Shown piece by piece: positions 24,356-33,197 of a stretch of DNA of 36,377 nucleotides; position 1 is the first letter of the stretch; each line of letters begins with the position of its first letter. The DNA is from a virus. The stretch covers positions 1,253 through 37,629 of IMG/VR virus record IMGVR_UViG_3300003410_000016, one strand, 5' to 3'. The translations under genes were made by a program, and so were the position numbers. The notes under the pieces are model-generated. The model worked only from the letters and a program-made list of their open reading frames with translations, ran no database searches and was not told where the DNA came from.

Positions 24356-25695
24356 TATATAATCTCATGAGCATAACTTTCAAAATATTTTGCTGTGTAT
24401 ATACTTACATCAGTATCACTACTTTCAGACTCGAATATGAACGGAATTGCCGTTAGACTATCTGATAATAATTCTCCAACAGTAAATTCTAGACTTCTAA
24501 AAAGTACATTTGGATCATATTTTGATGTTACACTAAAATATAATACTTCCGTAGGTTTATATCCACTAGTTAATAGGAATTTTTTAGTATGTGGATTTAA
24601 TAAAATACTCCAATAATTTCCAAAAGTGTTTTGTTGAATAATTATGTCGTATTCTTTATCAACTTGTACTTGATGAAGTTGTTTTCCTGATAGAATAATT
24701 TGTCCATTTTTTAAATTTACCGGCATATGCAAGTCTAATTGTATATCTCGATATGTAATTTTTTCAGTTAAGTCAACTAAATCAACTTCTGCACACATAT
24801 CATCAACATAATACAAAAGTGTAGTAGGATTAGAATAGAAAAAGATACTTGTTTTATCTTTACTAAAATCCTGCATTACAAGTTGTATGCTGTATATACT
24901 GTTATCGTTAAGTACAACGTCTCCAGGAGTAATAGTTTTAACTACCGGAAGTTTTTTATTTGCATCTGAATATAATTTTACATTGCTAACAACAATTTCT
25001 GCATTATCCATAGTAAATTCAGTATATGCTGGTTGATCTTCTAAGAGTCTATAAACTACTCCGTTAATCCAAACATGCTGTCCTGACAAATGAGATAATT
25101 CCTTATACCAAACATCTACGTGTATACCCACGTATTCTGGAATCATGGTTAGTTTTTCTGCTGAATGGGTTTGTGTAGGCAACGAAGTTATTAGTACGTC
25201 CTCTACAAAAAGAATATGTTCATCTTTGTCAAATACCTCAGAAGGAACTAGATCTGTCTTTAATTTATAAACATTATCTTTAAACCAAACACACTGGTTT
25301 TTACTATAACTATGATTATCGTTATACATATAAATGTCAACACCATCGTAAACTTTTTCTATAGAAAAATGCTCATCATGTGTATGCTTAATTACAGGCA
25401 ATTGATAACACATTGTATCAGCTGTTCGATGAGAGTCGTCGTATGCTACTTCTTTTAGTCTTATTTCTTTAACACTGACATCATAAAAAATAGCATACTC
25501 ATCTGTACGGCGTTCGCCAGTAAGTATAGACTGAACTTCGTTCGTATCAATAGGAAAAATCTTGTACTCTTCATCAGGAATATTCTTACTGCTAATTTTG
25601 TATATTTTTCCGTTATCGCTGTCATAATAGACATAGGATTTTGTCCTATCACTGCTAACTTGTATTCTTTTAATTAAATTTTGTAAATCAGACAT
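24355..25695 (-). CDS. Unrecognised repeat-rich beta protein (446 aa)
   Basis: I do not recognise the family. The sequence is rich in Val, Ile, Tyr and Asp with no catalytic Cys cluster, signal peptide or membrane segment. A short unit recurs: NGKIYKI (about 28), DNVYKL (140), NGVVYRL (211) and DNSIYSI (264), each followed some 15-25 residues later by an acidic strand such as FTMDNAEIVVSNVKLY. This suggests four or more repeats of roughly 55-75 residues in a beta-rich rod or propeller-like fold. It could be a virion or adhesin component, or a scaffold for the glycosyltransferases encoded on either side. GGAGT upstream supports ATG 25695. Confidence 0.55.
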   Translation of the reverse strand: MSDLQNLIKRIQVSSDRTKSYVYYDSDNGKIYKISSKNIPDEEYKIFPIDTNEVQSILTGERRTDEYAIFYDVSVKEIRLKEVAYDDSHRTADTMCYQLPVIKHTHDEHFSIEKVYDGVDIYMYNDNHSYSKNQCVWFKDNVYKLKTDLVPSEVFDKDEHILFVEDVLITSLPTQTHSAEKLTMIPEYVGIHVDVWYKELSHLSGQHVWINGVVYRLLEDQPAYTEFTMDNAEIVVSNVKLYSDANKKLPVVKTITPGDVVLNDNSIYSIQLVMQDFSKDKTSIFFYSNPTTLLYYVDDMCAEVDLVDLTEKITYRDIQLDLHMPVNLKNGQIILSGKQLHQVQVDKEYDIIIQQNTFGNYWSILLNPHTKKFLLTSGYKPTEVLYFSVTSKYDPNVLFRSLEFTVGELLSDSLTAIPFIFESESSDTDVSIYTAKYFESYAHEII

Positions 25696-26530
25696 TTGTT
25701 AGACTCCTGTATCTTTCTATTGCAGGCGATTTTGTTACGAAGTCATTTTCAGTATAGTGCAGAATTCCTGTTTGTGCATAATTGCCTATTTTTATACTAC
25801 CATCTTTAGAAATATACACACCTACACGATCTTGCCAGCTAGATTGTATTTCATTCCATCCTTGGCAGTAAGGTTTCATATGTGTAAAATTAGGAAACTT
25901 AGCAATTTTATTTGTAATTGCATCTTCACAATCTAGTATACTAGTAACGATAGCAGCACATACATCAATACTTAGATGTGTAGGGCGAGATGTAGCCACT
26001 AAATGTTGTTCGTAAAACGCTTGCCAATTGTTTACTATTAGTTCTAACCAAGCATAAAACTCTTGTGCAAATTTGCATTTCTTAAAATAATGAAATCCGC
26101 TAAACAAGTTTGGTAAATTGTTTTCTATAAATGTTTTTCTATAGTAACTAGTATCTGCTGCTTCGCCTCTATAATTTAGTACATTGCTAACAAAAAACAT
26201 TTCATAATTAGACAAAAACTTCCACCACATGTCAATGTTTTGTAACACTAACATATCTGTATCCATTACAATTGTTTCGTCATACGGACTAGCATGATAT
26301 AATTTCCATCTATTTTCAATTTTCCAGTCAGTGTCTTTGGCTGCATCGTTAAACGGAATAGGAATAATTTTATCAAAGAGTTTTTGATATTCTTCTGGCA
26401 CAATATTATTTGTTACTAAACTAATAGGAGTATCATTATGCGCTCGTAAACTCATTGCTAATAATGATGCTTGTTCAACGTAGTTGTCTATTTCATTATT
26501 TTGCGCAAGAACCATTATACCTTTACTCAC
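25688..26530 (-). CDS. GT-A glycosyltransferase-like protein (280 aa), GTG start
   Basis: MSKGIMVLAQNNEIDNYVEQ opens a GT-A fold, and SPYDETIVMDTDMLV holds the DxD metal motif (D90, D92) in the GT8-like setting. It is the tandem paralogue of the gene immediately upstream, which starts MSKGVFLIARNN and has PYDETLLMDTD. The GTG start at 26530 is supported by AAGGAG seven bases upstream and by the matching MSKG N-terminus. Later residues (WNEIQSSWQDRVGVYI) may contribute to the acceptor site. Sugar and acceptor are unknown. Confidence 0.68.
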   Translation of the reverse strand: MSKGIMVLAQNNEIDNYVEQASLLAMSLRAHNDTPISLVTNNIVPEEYQKLFDKIIPIPFNDAAKDTDWKIENRWKLYHASPYDETIVMDTDMLVLQNIDMWWKFLSNYEMFFVSNVLNYRGEAADTSYYRKTFIENNLPNLFSGFHYFKKCKFAQEFYAWLELIVNNWQAFYEQHLVATSRPTHLSIDVCAAIVTSILDCEDAITNKIAKFPNFTHMKPYCQGWNEIQSSWQDRVGVYISKDGSIKIGNYAQTGILHYTENDFVTKSPAIERYRSLTNV

Positions 26531-27374
26531 CAGTGAACTCCTTATCGATAATTCTATTAAGACTAATTTTATTCATGACATGAATTGTTTGTCCTTGTGT
26601 TTTTAATGCTGTGTATTCTCCAAGATAGTCTTCCTTTTCTACTAAAAACAGCATTTCATCATCTACAAGTTTCCACAAAATGTCTTTATCTGTAGTATAC
26701 AACATAGTTCCTGGTAGTTGTTGTGCAAAATCTCCCTTTGTAAAGCCATTTAACATATGTATAGCGATACTAAATGCAAAATCATTCCTAAACAAACTAG
26801 AAGTAATTTGATATGCCCTTCTATAATGATTCCATTCTTGCTCTATATGAGCAACAAGATCAAAAAACACTTTGTTTATTTCTGTTTTTCTAAAAAACAC
26901 AACAGTAGCCCAGTAAAAGTCGACACTAGGATCACTTATTTTATCAAATTCAGTTTCGTCTCTAACTTTTGCAATATCGCTGGAGTTTTTATAAATTAAA
27001 AAATCTGAGGTAGAATTAAAACAATCTTTCAACAAACTGTTTGATACAATATAATCTGTATCCATTAATAGAGTTTCGTCATATGGCGTAAGGTCATATA
27101 CACTTGCACGATTATTATTTTTAAAGTTAGCTGTTTTTTTAGTCAAGCCGCCGTCGAAAAAATATCGCATATTAGATGCGCTGGTATACTCTAATTCGAT
27201 AATATTATCAAAGTCATCAGTGCCGAATGTTGTGGTTAGATATTCAGCACTATCAGTAGCAACTGTTACCGGAATATCTAAATATTTTTTTATACGCTTT
27301 GCAAGAAATACTGCTTGTTTAACATAGTCAATATGTCCATTATTTCGTGCAATTAAAAATACACCTTTACTCAT
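26523..27374 (-). CDS. GT-A glycosyltransferase-like protein (283 aa)
   Basis: The N-terminal MSKGVFLIARNNGHIDYVKQ and VTVATDSAEYL look like nucleotide-binding strands. TPYDETLLMDTDYIV contains the DxD motif (D105, D107) of metal-dependent GT-A transferases. It is paralogous to the next gene in the operon, with about the same length. The start overlaps the end of the 116 aa gene by 8 bases and the end overlaps the downstream paralogue by 8 bases, so all three form one unit behind the sigma70-like promoter at 27744-27772. Confidence 0.66.
   Translation of the reverse strand: MSKGVFLIARNNGHIDYVKQAVFLAKRIKKYLDIPVTVATDSAEYLTTTFGTDDFDNIIELEYTSASNMRYFFDGGLTKKTANFKNNNRASVYDLTPYDETLLMDTDYIVSNSLLKDCFNSTSDFLIYKNSSDIAKVRDETEFDKISDPSVDFYWATVVFFRKTEINKVFFDLVAHIEQEWNHYRRAYQITSSLFRNDFAFSIAIHMLNGFTKGDFAQQLPGTMLYTTDKDILWKLVDDEMLFLVEKEDYLGEYTALKTQGQTIHVMNKISLNRIIDKEFTGE
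26538..26543 (-). promoter_or_regulatory. Ribosome-binding site supporting the GTG start at 26530
   Basis: AAGGAG on the minus strand lies seven bases before GTG 26530. An ATG five codons downstream has a poorer site (AAAGG), so this motif decides the start. Confidence 0.6.
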
Positions 27375-27717
27375 AATTGACTAGTTTCTCTACACTTCTA
27401 TTCTTTTTAAGTTTAGCATATGCAGTATAATAGCTGTTAGATGCTACAGTGTATTTGTTTATAATTTCGCCATAAAATTCTTCAAGATTTTCAATCATAC
27501 ACGGAATATTATTGTCATCAGTAATTACAACTTCGTCTTGATCAGCAGATACCATTGCACTTACAAAGGTAATTAGTTCACGAGTAAGCGTAAACTGTGA
27601 TCCTTTGTAAAAATGAATTAATTCTTCTTGATATTTTTCTGCTAACAGTCTTTTTTGATTATTGAGGGTTAGCATATAATTAGAAAAGTCTAGTGCTTTT
27701 TCTAAACGTTCGTCCAT
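27367..27717 (-). CDS. Small unrecognised protein (116 aa), first gene after a strong promoter
   Basis: A helical, charged protein (LEKALDFSNYMLTLNNQKRL near the start; YAKLKKNRSVEKLV at the end) with no catalytic motif I can name. My impression, from memory, is that similar short proteins are found in marine T4-like phages, next to virion genes, but I cannot verify that here. It has a good ribosome-binding site (AGGAG at 27725-27729) and lies 20 bases past the predicted transcription start. The following two genes are glycosyltransferase-like. Confidence 0.65.
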   Translation of the reverse strand: MDERLEKALDFSNYMLTLNNQKRLLAEKYQEELIHFYKGSQFTLTRELITFVSAMVSADQDEVVITDDNNIPCMIENLEEFYGEIINKYTVASNSYYTAYAKLKKNRSVEKLVNYE

Positions 27718-27743
27718 AGTTAAACTCCTAGTTTATTGTTACT

Positions 27744-27772
27744 AGTATATATTAAGTTTTAGGATTTGTCAA
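27744..27772 (-). promoter_or_regulatory. Strong sigma70-like promoter
   Basis: On the minus strand TTGACA (27767-27772) and TATACT (27744-27749) are 17 bases apart, one mismatch from the full bacterial consensus. The predicted start near 27737 gives a leader of about 20 bases with AGGAG. It sits in the 66-base gap between the last structural gene and the 116 aa gene and would let host RNA polymerase transcribe the modification island independently of the structural genes. The stretch also contains AATATATA, one mismatch from the late octamer. Confidence 0.65.
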
Positions 27773-27783
27773 GTGGAGTTTGG

Positions 27784-28767
27784 TTAAGAAAGGGTACGTA
27801 TAGTAGTACCTACAGGTACATTATCAATCACAACTGCATCGTGTAATACACCATTGATTGTTACTTGGCTATCAGGAGTCGCTGTTTCTACAACACTATT
27901 AAATGTTCCAAATACCGGTTCGTCGATGCCATAAGTAGGATCATTTGGCGCACCATCTACAAATTCTACTTTAAATTGTATAGCAGACGTATCATCTCCT
28001 GTGGCATATTCAGCAGCGTATATATTATATCTATTTCTAGCATACACTGCTCCGCCTGTTCTAGAATACAACAACTGATAACTTGATGTTAGATCATAAT
28101 TTCCAAGATTTGATCCAGTACCAATTCCTGCATTATTAATAGTTTCTGTTGCCTTAAAGCTCGTCGAACCCATTGCATTTAATATCGATTGCCAATCAAC
28201 TGTTTTAGCTTGACTTCCTGTATAACCTACATTAGCACTAATTCTAATTTGGCCTCCGGCATTGAAAAAGTGTCTGCGTTCAATAGCAGTATTAAATGTT
28301 ATTGTAAAAATGTGAGAAATAGCACTAACCCAGGTAGTTGTATCTGGGCGTGTGCTGGATGCTGCTGAGACTGCTGCAATTGTTAAATTATTAGGATCTA
28401 CAATTAATTTATCTGTATTAATATTAGTTGCTAAAGATTCTAACCCTTGTACATACGCTTCTTCAATTTTGTCAGCGTTTGCCAAGTTTGTGTCGTAATC
28501 TCCAATTACAAATTCATCAATTGTAACGGCGGCGCCCACTTGGTGGAATCTAGTTCTTACTAAGTCAATATATAAATCTTCATAATCTTGAGCAGTAATT
28601 TTATCAGCATCGGCTGGAGAAGTTACCGAACGTGTACCAACTACGCTATTAGTGCTGAATAATTGCCCGTAACCAAACTCAGGAGAGGCAGTATTAGATT
28701 CACCTAGAATTAAATTTACATTATCTCGGAGAGTATTATATCTACTGGCTAATATTGTTGTTGGCAT
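27784..28767 (-). CDS. Virion-type protein, tandem copy 2 (327 aa)
   Basis: Paralogue of the protein encoded just upstream. Shared features are the N-terminal helix (RYNTLRDNVNLILGES against RINNLQSSIALILGNG), GYGQ, a DxxxI(Y)xDxxxxRxHQVG stretch, and RRHFFNAGGQIRISAN against RRFFFNTGGEIRLSAN. The C-terminal part is beta-rich. No enzymatic motif is evident; the neighbours point to a virion or tail-fibre-associated role, so I call it structural by context. ATG 28767 is preferred to TTG 28770. A late-promoter octamer lies 25 bases upstream. Confidence 0.68.
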   Translation of the reverse strand: MPTTILASRYNTLRDNVNLILGESNTASPEFGYGQLFSTNSVVGTRSVTSPADADKITAQDYEDLYIDLVRTRFHQVGAAVTIDEFVIGDYDTNLANADKIEEAYVQGLESLATNINTDKLIVDPNNLTIAAVSAASSTRPDTTTWVSAISHIFTITFNTAIERRHFFNAGGQIRISANVGYTGSQAKTVDWQSILNAMGSTSFKATETINNAGIGTGSNLGNYDLTSSYQLLYSRTGGAVYARNRYNIYAAEYATGDDTSAIQFKVEFVDGAPNDPTYGIDEPVFGTFNSVVETATPDSQVTINGVLHDAVVIDNVPVGTTIRTLS

Positions 28768-28791
28768 CAATTATCTCTTTACTGTTAAGTA

Positions 28792-28799
28792 TATTTATT
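28792..28799 (-). promoter_or_regulatory. Late-promoter octamer AATAAATA
   Basis: AATAAATA on the minus strand matches the NATAAATA late-promoter motif of T4-like phages. It lies in the gap between two structural genes. A start about six bases downstream would give a 19-base leader before ATG 28767, with an AAAGAGA ribosome-binding site. Confidence 0.55.
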
Positions 28800-28828
28800 T
28801 AAAAAATATTTAGAAAATTAAATGCTGA

Positions 28829-29752
28829 TTATGTCAATGTCTGACTATTAAAATATGCAGGAGCAGGAACTGTTACGTCACCGTTAGCACGGTAATGTTG
28901 TAGTACACTTTCTAGTCTGCCGTCAACATTATTGTCAATGTTGTTATCAAACACTACATCATTGAACTCAACTCTAAAAATAATACGTGTATCGATATCC
29001 GAACGTGCTTTAACAGTGTAAATATTGCCTGCGTATATTGCACTATATGTGCCTGATCCTATTTTTTGATATATATCTTGATACGAGGCTGTTAAACTAT
29101 AGTTGCCAATTGATGTGCCGCCGCCTGTTGTTGAAGTTGTAGAGTCTGAACCAAATTTAATTGTTCCTACTTGAGAACATAACTGGCTCCAATCTAGACC
29201 TTTAGGAGTACTTGCGCTAGTGTTATTAGCACTTAATCTAATTTCTCCGCCTGTGTTAAAAAAGAATCGTCTAGCAGATGCAGAAGAGAAAGTAACTTGA
29301 ATTTCGTGTACTATTAACCCGTTCCAAGAACTTGATCTTACATTAGATATACCAGGTTCTAAAGCAGCTTGACTAGGATGTATCAATGCTTTATCTGCTT
29401 GCACCTGTGTCATTAAATTTTCAAAATCTACAATTCCTTTTTTAATACCGTCTGGATCAATTGATGTTACGCCATCATTATCTATAAAAGAACTTGTATT
29501 TTCAGCAACAATATTTAAATTTTGTAAAACTTCAGCAATTCCAATATCGCCAGGACCTACTTGGTGTACTCTTGCTTTAAGAATGTCAGTATAAATGGCA
29601 TTCATATCCGCTGCTTCAACTACATCACCTGTATTAGAAACTGGAACACTAGTAACTACTTGTCCGTATCCGTTTTGTCCGGAGCCATTGCCTAATATAA
29701 GTGCAATGCTTGATTGCAAGTTGTTAATTCGTGCTGCTGTAATATCTGCCAT
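28829..29752 (-). CDS. Virion-type protein, tandem copy 1 (307 aa)
   Basis: The N-terminus ARINNLQSSIALILGNGSGQ is predicted helical, then the sequence becomes beta-rich with RRFFFNTGGEIRLSAN near the middle, matching the neighbouring paralogue. Low Cys content and no catalytic motif fit a structural protein. AAGGA precedes ATG 29752, nine bases after the stop of the fibre-like gene upstream, so it is translated from the same message as the fibre genes. Exact place in the virion is unknown. Confidence 0.68.
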   Translation of the reverse strand: MADITAARINNLQSSIALILGNGSGQNGYGQVVTSVPVSNTGDVVEAADMNAIYTDILKARVHQVGPGDIGIAEVLQNLNIVAENTSSFIDNDGVTSIDPDGIKKGIVDFENLMTQVQADKALIHPSQAALEPGISNVRSSSWNGLIVHEIQVTFSSASARRFFFNTGGEIRLSANNTSASTPKGLDWSQLCSQVGTIKFGSDSTTSTTGGGTSIGNYSLTASYQDIYQKIGSGTYSAIYAGNIYTVKARSDIDTRIIFRVEFNDVVFDNNIDNNVDGRLESVLQHYRANGDVTVPAPAYFNSQTLT

Positions 29753-29761
29753 GATGATTCC

Positions 29762-31246
29762 TTAAACTTTTAGTACACATTCTACTAGTTTTTCGCCCTC
29801 ATCGCTGTTGCTTTCTAATGCAACACCAACTAAACTGCCGCCGTTAATTTCTGTGCTTGCACAACCATTAGCGTTGACATAAACTGCTTGCCCTTTCTTA
29901 ACTGCACCTATAATGCGAACTGGTAAGCGCCCTTTAAGACCAATGTATTGACCTTCTGCTTCACTGTTCATCATTACAGCTGGATCCGTTGATACAACAC
30001 CAATTGCAATTGCGCCTACACTTGCTGCTTCAACTTCGTGATCTTCGTGTGCGCACACTGTAACTACTGTACCTGGCGCTAGTTCTTCGCCTGTTGAATA
30101 CTTTTCTGCAAGGTCAGCATAACGTGCTTGTGTTGCAACACCTTGGAATAAGTTTGCTGCTATGTTTCCTGTTGCATCTCTAACTGCTACTGTATTATTA
30201 GTTGCGCTCGAACTTGCACTACGGAAATCGCTACCCACTCTTAGTGTAGCAGCTTTAGTTGCTTCGCCTGTAAAGTTAGCAGCATAAACATTTGACCATC
30301 CTAGGCTAGCACTGCCTAATGTAAATGTGTTGTCTGCTGCTGGTACAAATCCAGTTGATGTAACTGTGGCAACATGTGTTAGTACACCTGCGCCACTGGT
30401 AACTTTTAATTTAATTACACCATTGTTAGTAATATTTTGGATTATGCCATCAAATCCATTAGTATCTATTTTAACTTGGAAATCGTTCGATTCACCAATT
30501 AACGCTCCTTCGTCTGGAAATTCAACTGCACTAGTAAATACTGTATTGCCTACTCCAGTTTTAACATAGTTATCTGCTGTAAATCCGCCGAGCTTTTCAG
30601 CGTTTGTTGCTGTTCCATGGAATCTGTCTTCTCCAGTAGTAACACCAGCTGTTGCTAGTTTAGTATTACGCAGTGTAATACCTTTGTTAATTCTATCGAA
30701 TCCTTGTGCAATTAATGCAGTTTCACTTGCATTTAGATCAAACTGTGTAGGACTAATAACAAAAATTGTTTCGTCTTCAATAACACTAGATATCAATCCT
30801 CTAGTAGCACTTGTAGAATCAAGAACTTCAAGGCTTTGCATTTGGGTTACGCCTTCACCTGCGTTCTGTGGTCCTATAAGTACAAAGTTTGTACCGTTAT
30901 ACACATAAAGTTGATCATTGCCATTATCCCACCAAAAATCAGCAGTGGCTAATCCTGTTGGTTCTGTTGCACCTACTTCTGCTCCGCCTGTTGTACGCCA
31001 TTGTGTACCATCATAAAACTTTAGTTTGCTTGTGCCACTGTCAAACCATACCTGACCGCTAATCGGTCTACTTGGCTGATTTGCTCCGCTAAAGTTTTCT
31101 AACAAAAACAAGAAGTTTTCGTTTTGAATTTCACCGTACCCTGCGTAGTTTTTACCGATGAATTTAAGGTCAGTTGTTTGATCAACTGTACCATCTTCCA
31201 CTGTAGTTAACAGTGTGTTATTATATCTGTCTATTGCATATGCCAT
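29762..31246 (-). CDS. Fibre protein with shared N-terminal module and distinct C-terminal domain (494 aa)
   Basis: Residues 1-170 form a module shared with the next two genes upstream: GKNYAGYGEIQNENFLFLLE, then PISGQVWFDS, KLKFYDGTQW and FVLIGPQ. The middle has VGSDFRSASSSATNNTVAVR-type beta-helical sequence. The last 119 residues (YADLAEKYST... ending GEKLVECVLKV) form a compact beta domain of a kind I associate with phage fibre proteins. No S74-type autocleavage motif is seen. It probably forms part of a tail or head fibre. A late octamer (31274-31281) lies upstream. Confidence 0.72.
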   Translation of the reverse strand: MAYAIDRYNNTLLTTVEDGTVDQTTDLKFIGKNYAGYGEIQNENFLFLLENFSGANQPSRPISGQVWFDSGTSKLKFYDGTQWRTTGGAEVGATEPTGLATADFWWDNGNDQLYVYNGTNFVLIGPQNAGEGVTQMQSLEVLDSTSATRGLISSVIEDETIFVISPTQFDLNASETALIAQGFDRINKGITLRNTKLATAGVTTGEDRFHGTATNAEKLGGFTADNYVKTGVGNTVFTSAVEFPDEGALIGESNDFQVKIDTNGFDGIIQNITNNGVIKLKVTSGAGVLTHVATVTSTGFVPAADNTFTLGSASLGWSNVYAANFTGEATKAATLRVGSDFRSASSSATNNTVAVRDATGNIAANLFQGVATQARYADLAEKYSTGEELAPGTVVTVCAHEDHEVEAASVGAIAIGVVSTDPAVMMNSEAEGQYIGLKGRLPVRIIGAVKKGQAVYVNANGCASTEINGGSLVGVALESNSDEGEKLVECVLKV

Positions 31247-31273
31247 TTATGTAACCCCTAGTGCTATTAGTAT

Positions 31274-31281
31274 TATTTATC
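31274..31281 (-). promoter_or_regulatory. Late-promoter octamer GATAAATA
   Basis: GATAAATA on the minus strand fits NATAAATA exactly. It is in the 39-base gap between two fibre genes and is spaced for a leader of about 22 bases before ATG 31246. Confidence 0.58.
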
Positions 31282-31285
31282 GTTT

Positions 31286-33196
31286 TTACGAATACACCAG
31301 AGTTGACTGGTGTTCCCAAGCAGTGCCGCTAGATTTGTATGTCATCATTGTTCTAGCAGGAGTTAGAATAACATTACCGCTTGCGCCTTCTGCGTCAAAC
31401 ACCACATCCTGAACAACTGATTCGTTTTGTGTGCCGTTGCTGTCGACATCAATATAACTTATGACTTTTGCACTCTCAACATCAACACCTTCAACAGTTG
31501 CTCCAGCATATGAAGTTGTATGTATCCTAGCAATTTTATTTGTATTAAGCGAAATAGCAGGATATAAATCATTTAAGTAAGAAGATACAGTTGATTCTAA
31601 TACTGCGCCAGTACCTAAACCAGTAATATCCATACTAAATGCAATTGCTTCAGTTACAATTTCTTCATCTACGTATTCTTTTGTAGTTACAGTATTACTT
31701 ACTGATTCGTCTACGGCAAGCTCTGCTGCTTTTCTAGAACTTATTGCTTTAGCAACCCCAGTAATGCTTTGATTATCTGTAATATTGATATCAGCGCCTG
31801 CTGTAATTGCAATGCCGTTTGTTGAAGTGATAGCCATATCATTCGTAGAGCTAATTATTTTGCCGTTGATGTTAATTTCGTCAACTTGCAATACAGTTAA
31901 CGTGCCAATTTGATCTAGATCTAACGCTTTAGTAACATTAACTAACGTATCATTTGTTAGTTTGTCAACTCCGCCAATTTTGTAAGTAGAAGTACTATTC
32001 AATAAATCAAAGTTTACATTTGAAGTAAACGAGTTAGTAGCAACTTTCCAAAGTATATCCTTACTGCCATTACTACTATTAACTTGTATACCCGAACTGT
32101 CGGCTTGTGCATCAGTAAGTTCTGTACTATCATTTAGCACACCAATTTCGATAATTTTATCTTCAACTCTCAGTGTTTGCACATCTAATGCAACTCTGTC
32201 GCCTTCGACAATTAAGTCGCCTGTTACTCTTAAGTCGCCTTCTACATCAAGTGTGTATTCCGGTAGCCTGTCAGTTGTAAATATACCTACTCGTGCAGTG
32301 CTTGCATCAATATAAATTGCATCTACTGAAATTGCGCCGAACTCAGTAGACTTAACACGCAGACTTAAATCGTGATCAGTAAGCTGGTTTTCAATATAAA
32401 AGCGAGGTCCAACAACTTTCTGTACGTTGTTTTGTGACAATCCAATTGTTAAACCACCTGAGTTTTGAATTGTTAGTGTACCTGTTGTAATACCGTTTGC
32501 TGTAGATGGAAGGAAACTATCAGCTGTTCTAACTATACCGCCTGCTGTTACAAGTGCGTTTGCAGAATCTGCAATTCCTCTATATTTAAAATTATCAGTG
32601 TCAATAATATTATACCCAGATTTGATAATTCCATTTGGATTTGCATCTGTGACTAGACCTAAAATACGCTGTGCATATTGAGGTGTAAATTCAATATTAC
32701 TAATAACTGCTGATAGTGTGCCGGCTACATATAGGTATACCACTGTTCTCGAACGGCTCTGGGAGTCAAGAATACTACCAACTTCAAATCCGCTCTTTCC
32801 TTGAGACTCTGTATACTGTGGACCCATTAACATTAAGTCCGTGCCGTCAAATGCATACACCTGATTGTTTAGGTTGTCAATCCACAAGTCGCCTGCAACC
32901 ATTTGTGGACGAGTATTTTGTACAATTGGTCCGCCACTGGACTTCCATACAGTGCCGTCATAAACTTTCAAACGCTGTTCATTGCTATCCCACCAAAGCT
33001 GTCCAGTGATCGGATTGCTAGGTGCAGCAGTATTTGAGAAATTTTCTAATAGCTTAATAAAGTTTTCGTTAAAATATTCGCCGTAACCTGAATAATTTCT
33101 ACCAACTAATACTAAATTAGTACTAGTAGTATCTATTTGTCCATCAATTAGGTCTGTTAGCAGTGTGCCGTCTGTCTTATTTAATTGATAGCTCAT
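31286..33196 (-). CDS. Fibre protein with shared N-terminal module (636 aa)
   Basis: The N-terminal module has GRNYSGYGEYFNENFIKLLE, PITGQLWWDS, RLKVYDGTVW and LMLMGPQ, matching the two neighbouring fibre genes. A central segment EGDLRVTGDLIVEGDRVALD is typical of repetitive beta-helical trimeric fibres. Long Ser/Thr/Asn-rich stretches, few Cys and no catalytic motif support a structural role. ATG 33196 has GGAGAATAAA just upstream and lies one base after the stop of the tail-collar gene. Each of the three fibre proteins has its own C-terminal half after the shared module. Confidence 0.75.
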   Translation of the reverse strand: MSYQLNKTDGTLLTDLIDGQIDTTSTNLVLVGRNYSGYGEYFNENFIKLLENFSNTAAPSNPITGQLWWDSNEQRLKVYDGTVWKSSGGPIVQNTRPQMVAGDLWIDNLNNQVYAFDGTDLMLMGPQYTESQGKSGFEVGSILDSQSRSRTVVYLYVAGTLSAVISNIEFTPQYAQRILGLVTDANPNGIIKSGYNIIDTDNFKYRGIADSANALVTAGGIVRTADSFLPSTANGITTGTLTIQNSGGLTIGLSQNNVQKVVGPRFYIENQLTDHDLSLRVKSTEFGAISVDAIYIDASTARVGIFTTDRLPEYTLDVEGDLRVTGDLIVEGDRVALDVQTLRVEDKIIEIGVLNDSTELTDAQADSSGIQVNSSNGSKDILWKVATNSFTSNVNFDLLNSTSTYKIGGVDKLTNDTLVNVTKALDLDQIGTLTVLQVDEININGKIISSTNDMAITSTNGIAITAGADINITDNQSITGVAKAISSRKAAELAVDESVSNTVTTKEYVDEEIVTEAIAFSMDITGLGTGAVLESTVSSYLNDLYPAISLNTNKIARIHTTSYAGATVEGVDVESAKVISYIDVDSNGTQNESVVQDVVFDAEGASGNVILTPARTMMTYKSSGTAWEHQSTLVYS

Positions 33197-33197
33197 T

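Noticed and set aside
28768-28828. Transcription terminator in the AT-rich gap between the two tandem structural genes
   Set aside because: I found no stable GC stem followed by a T run; the gap is explained by the late octamer and the ribosome-binding site.
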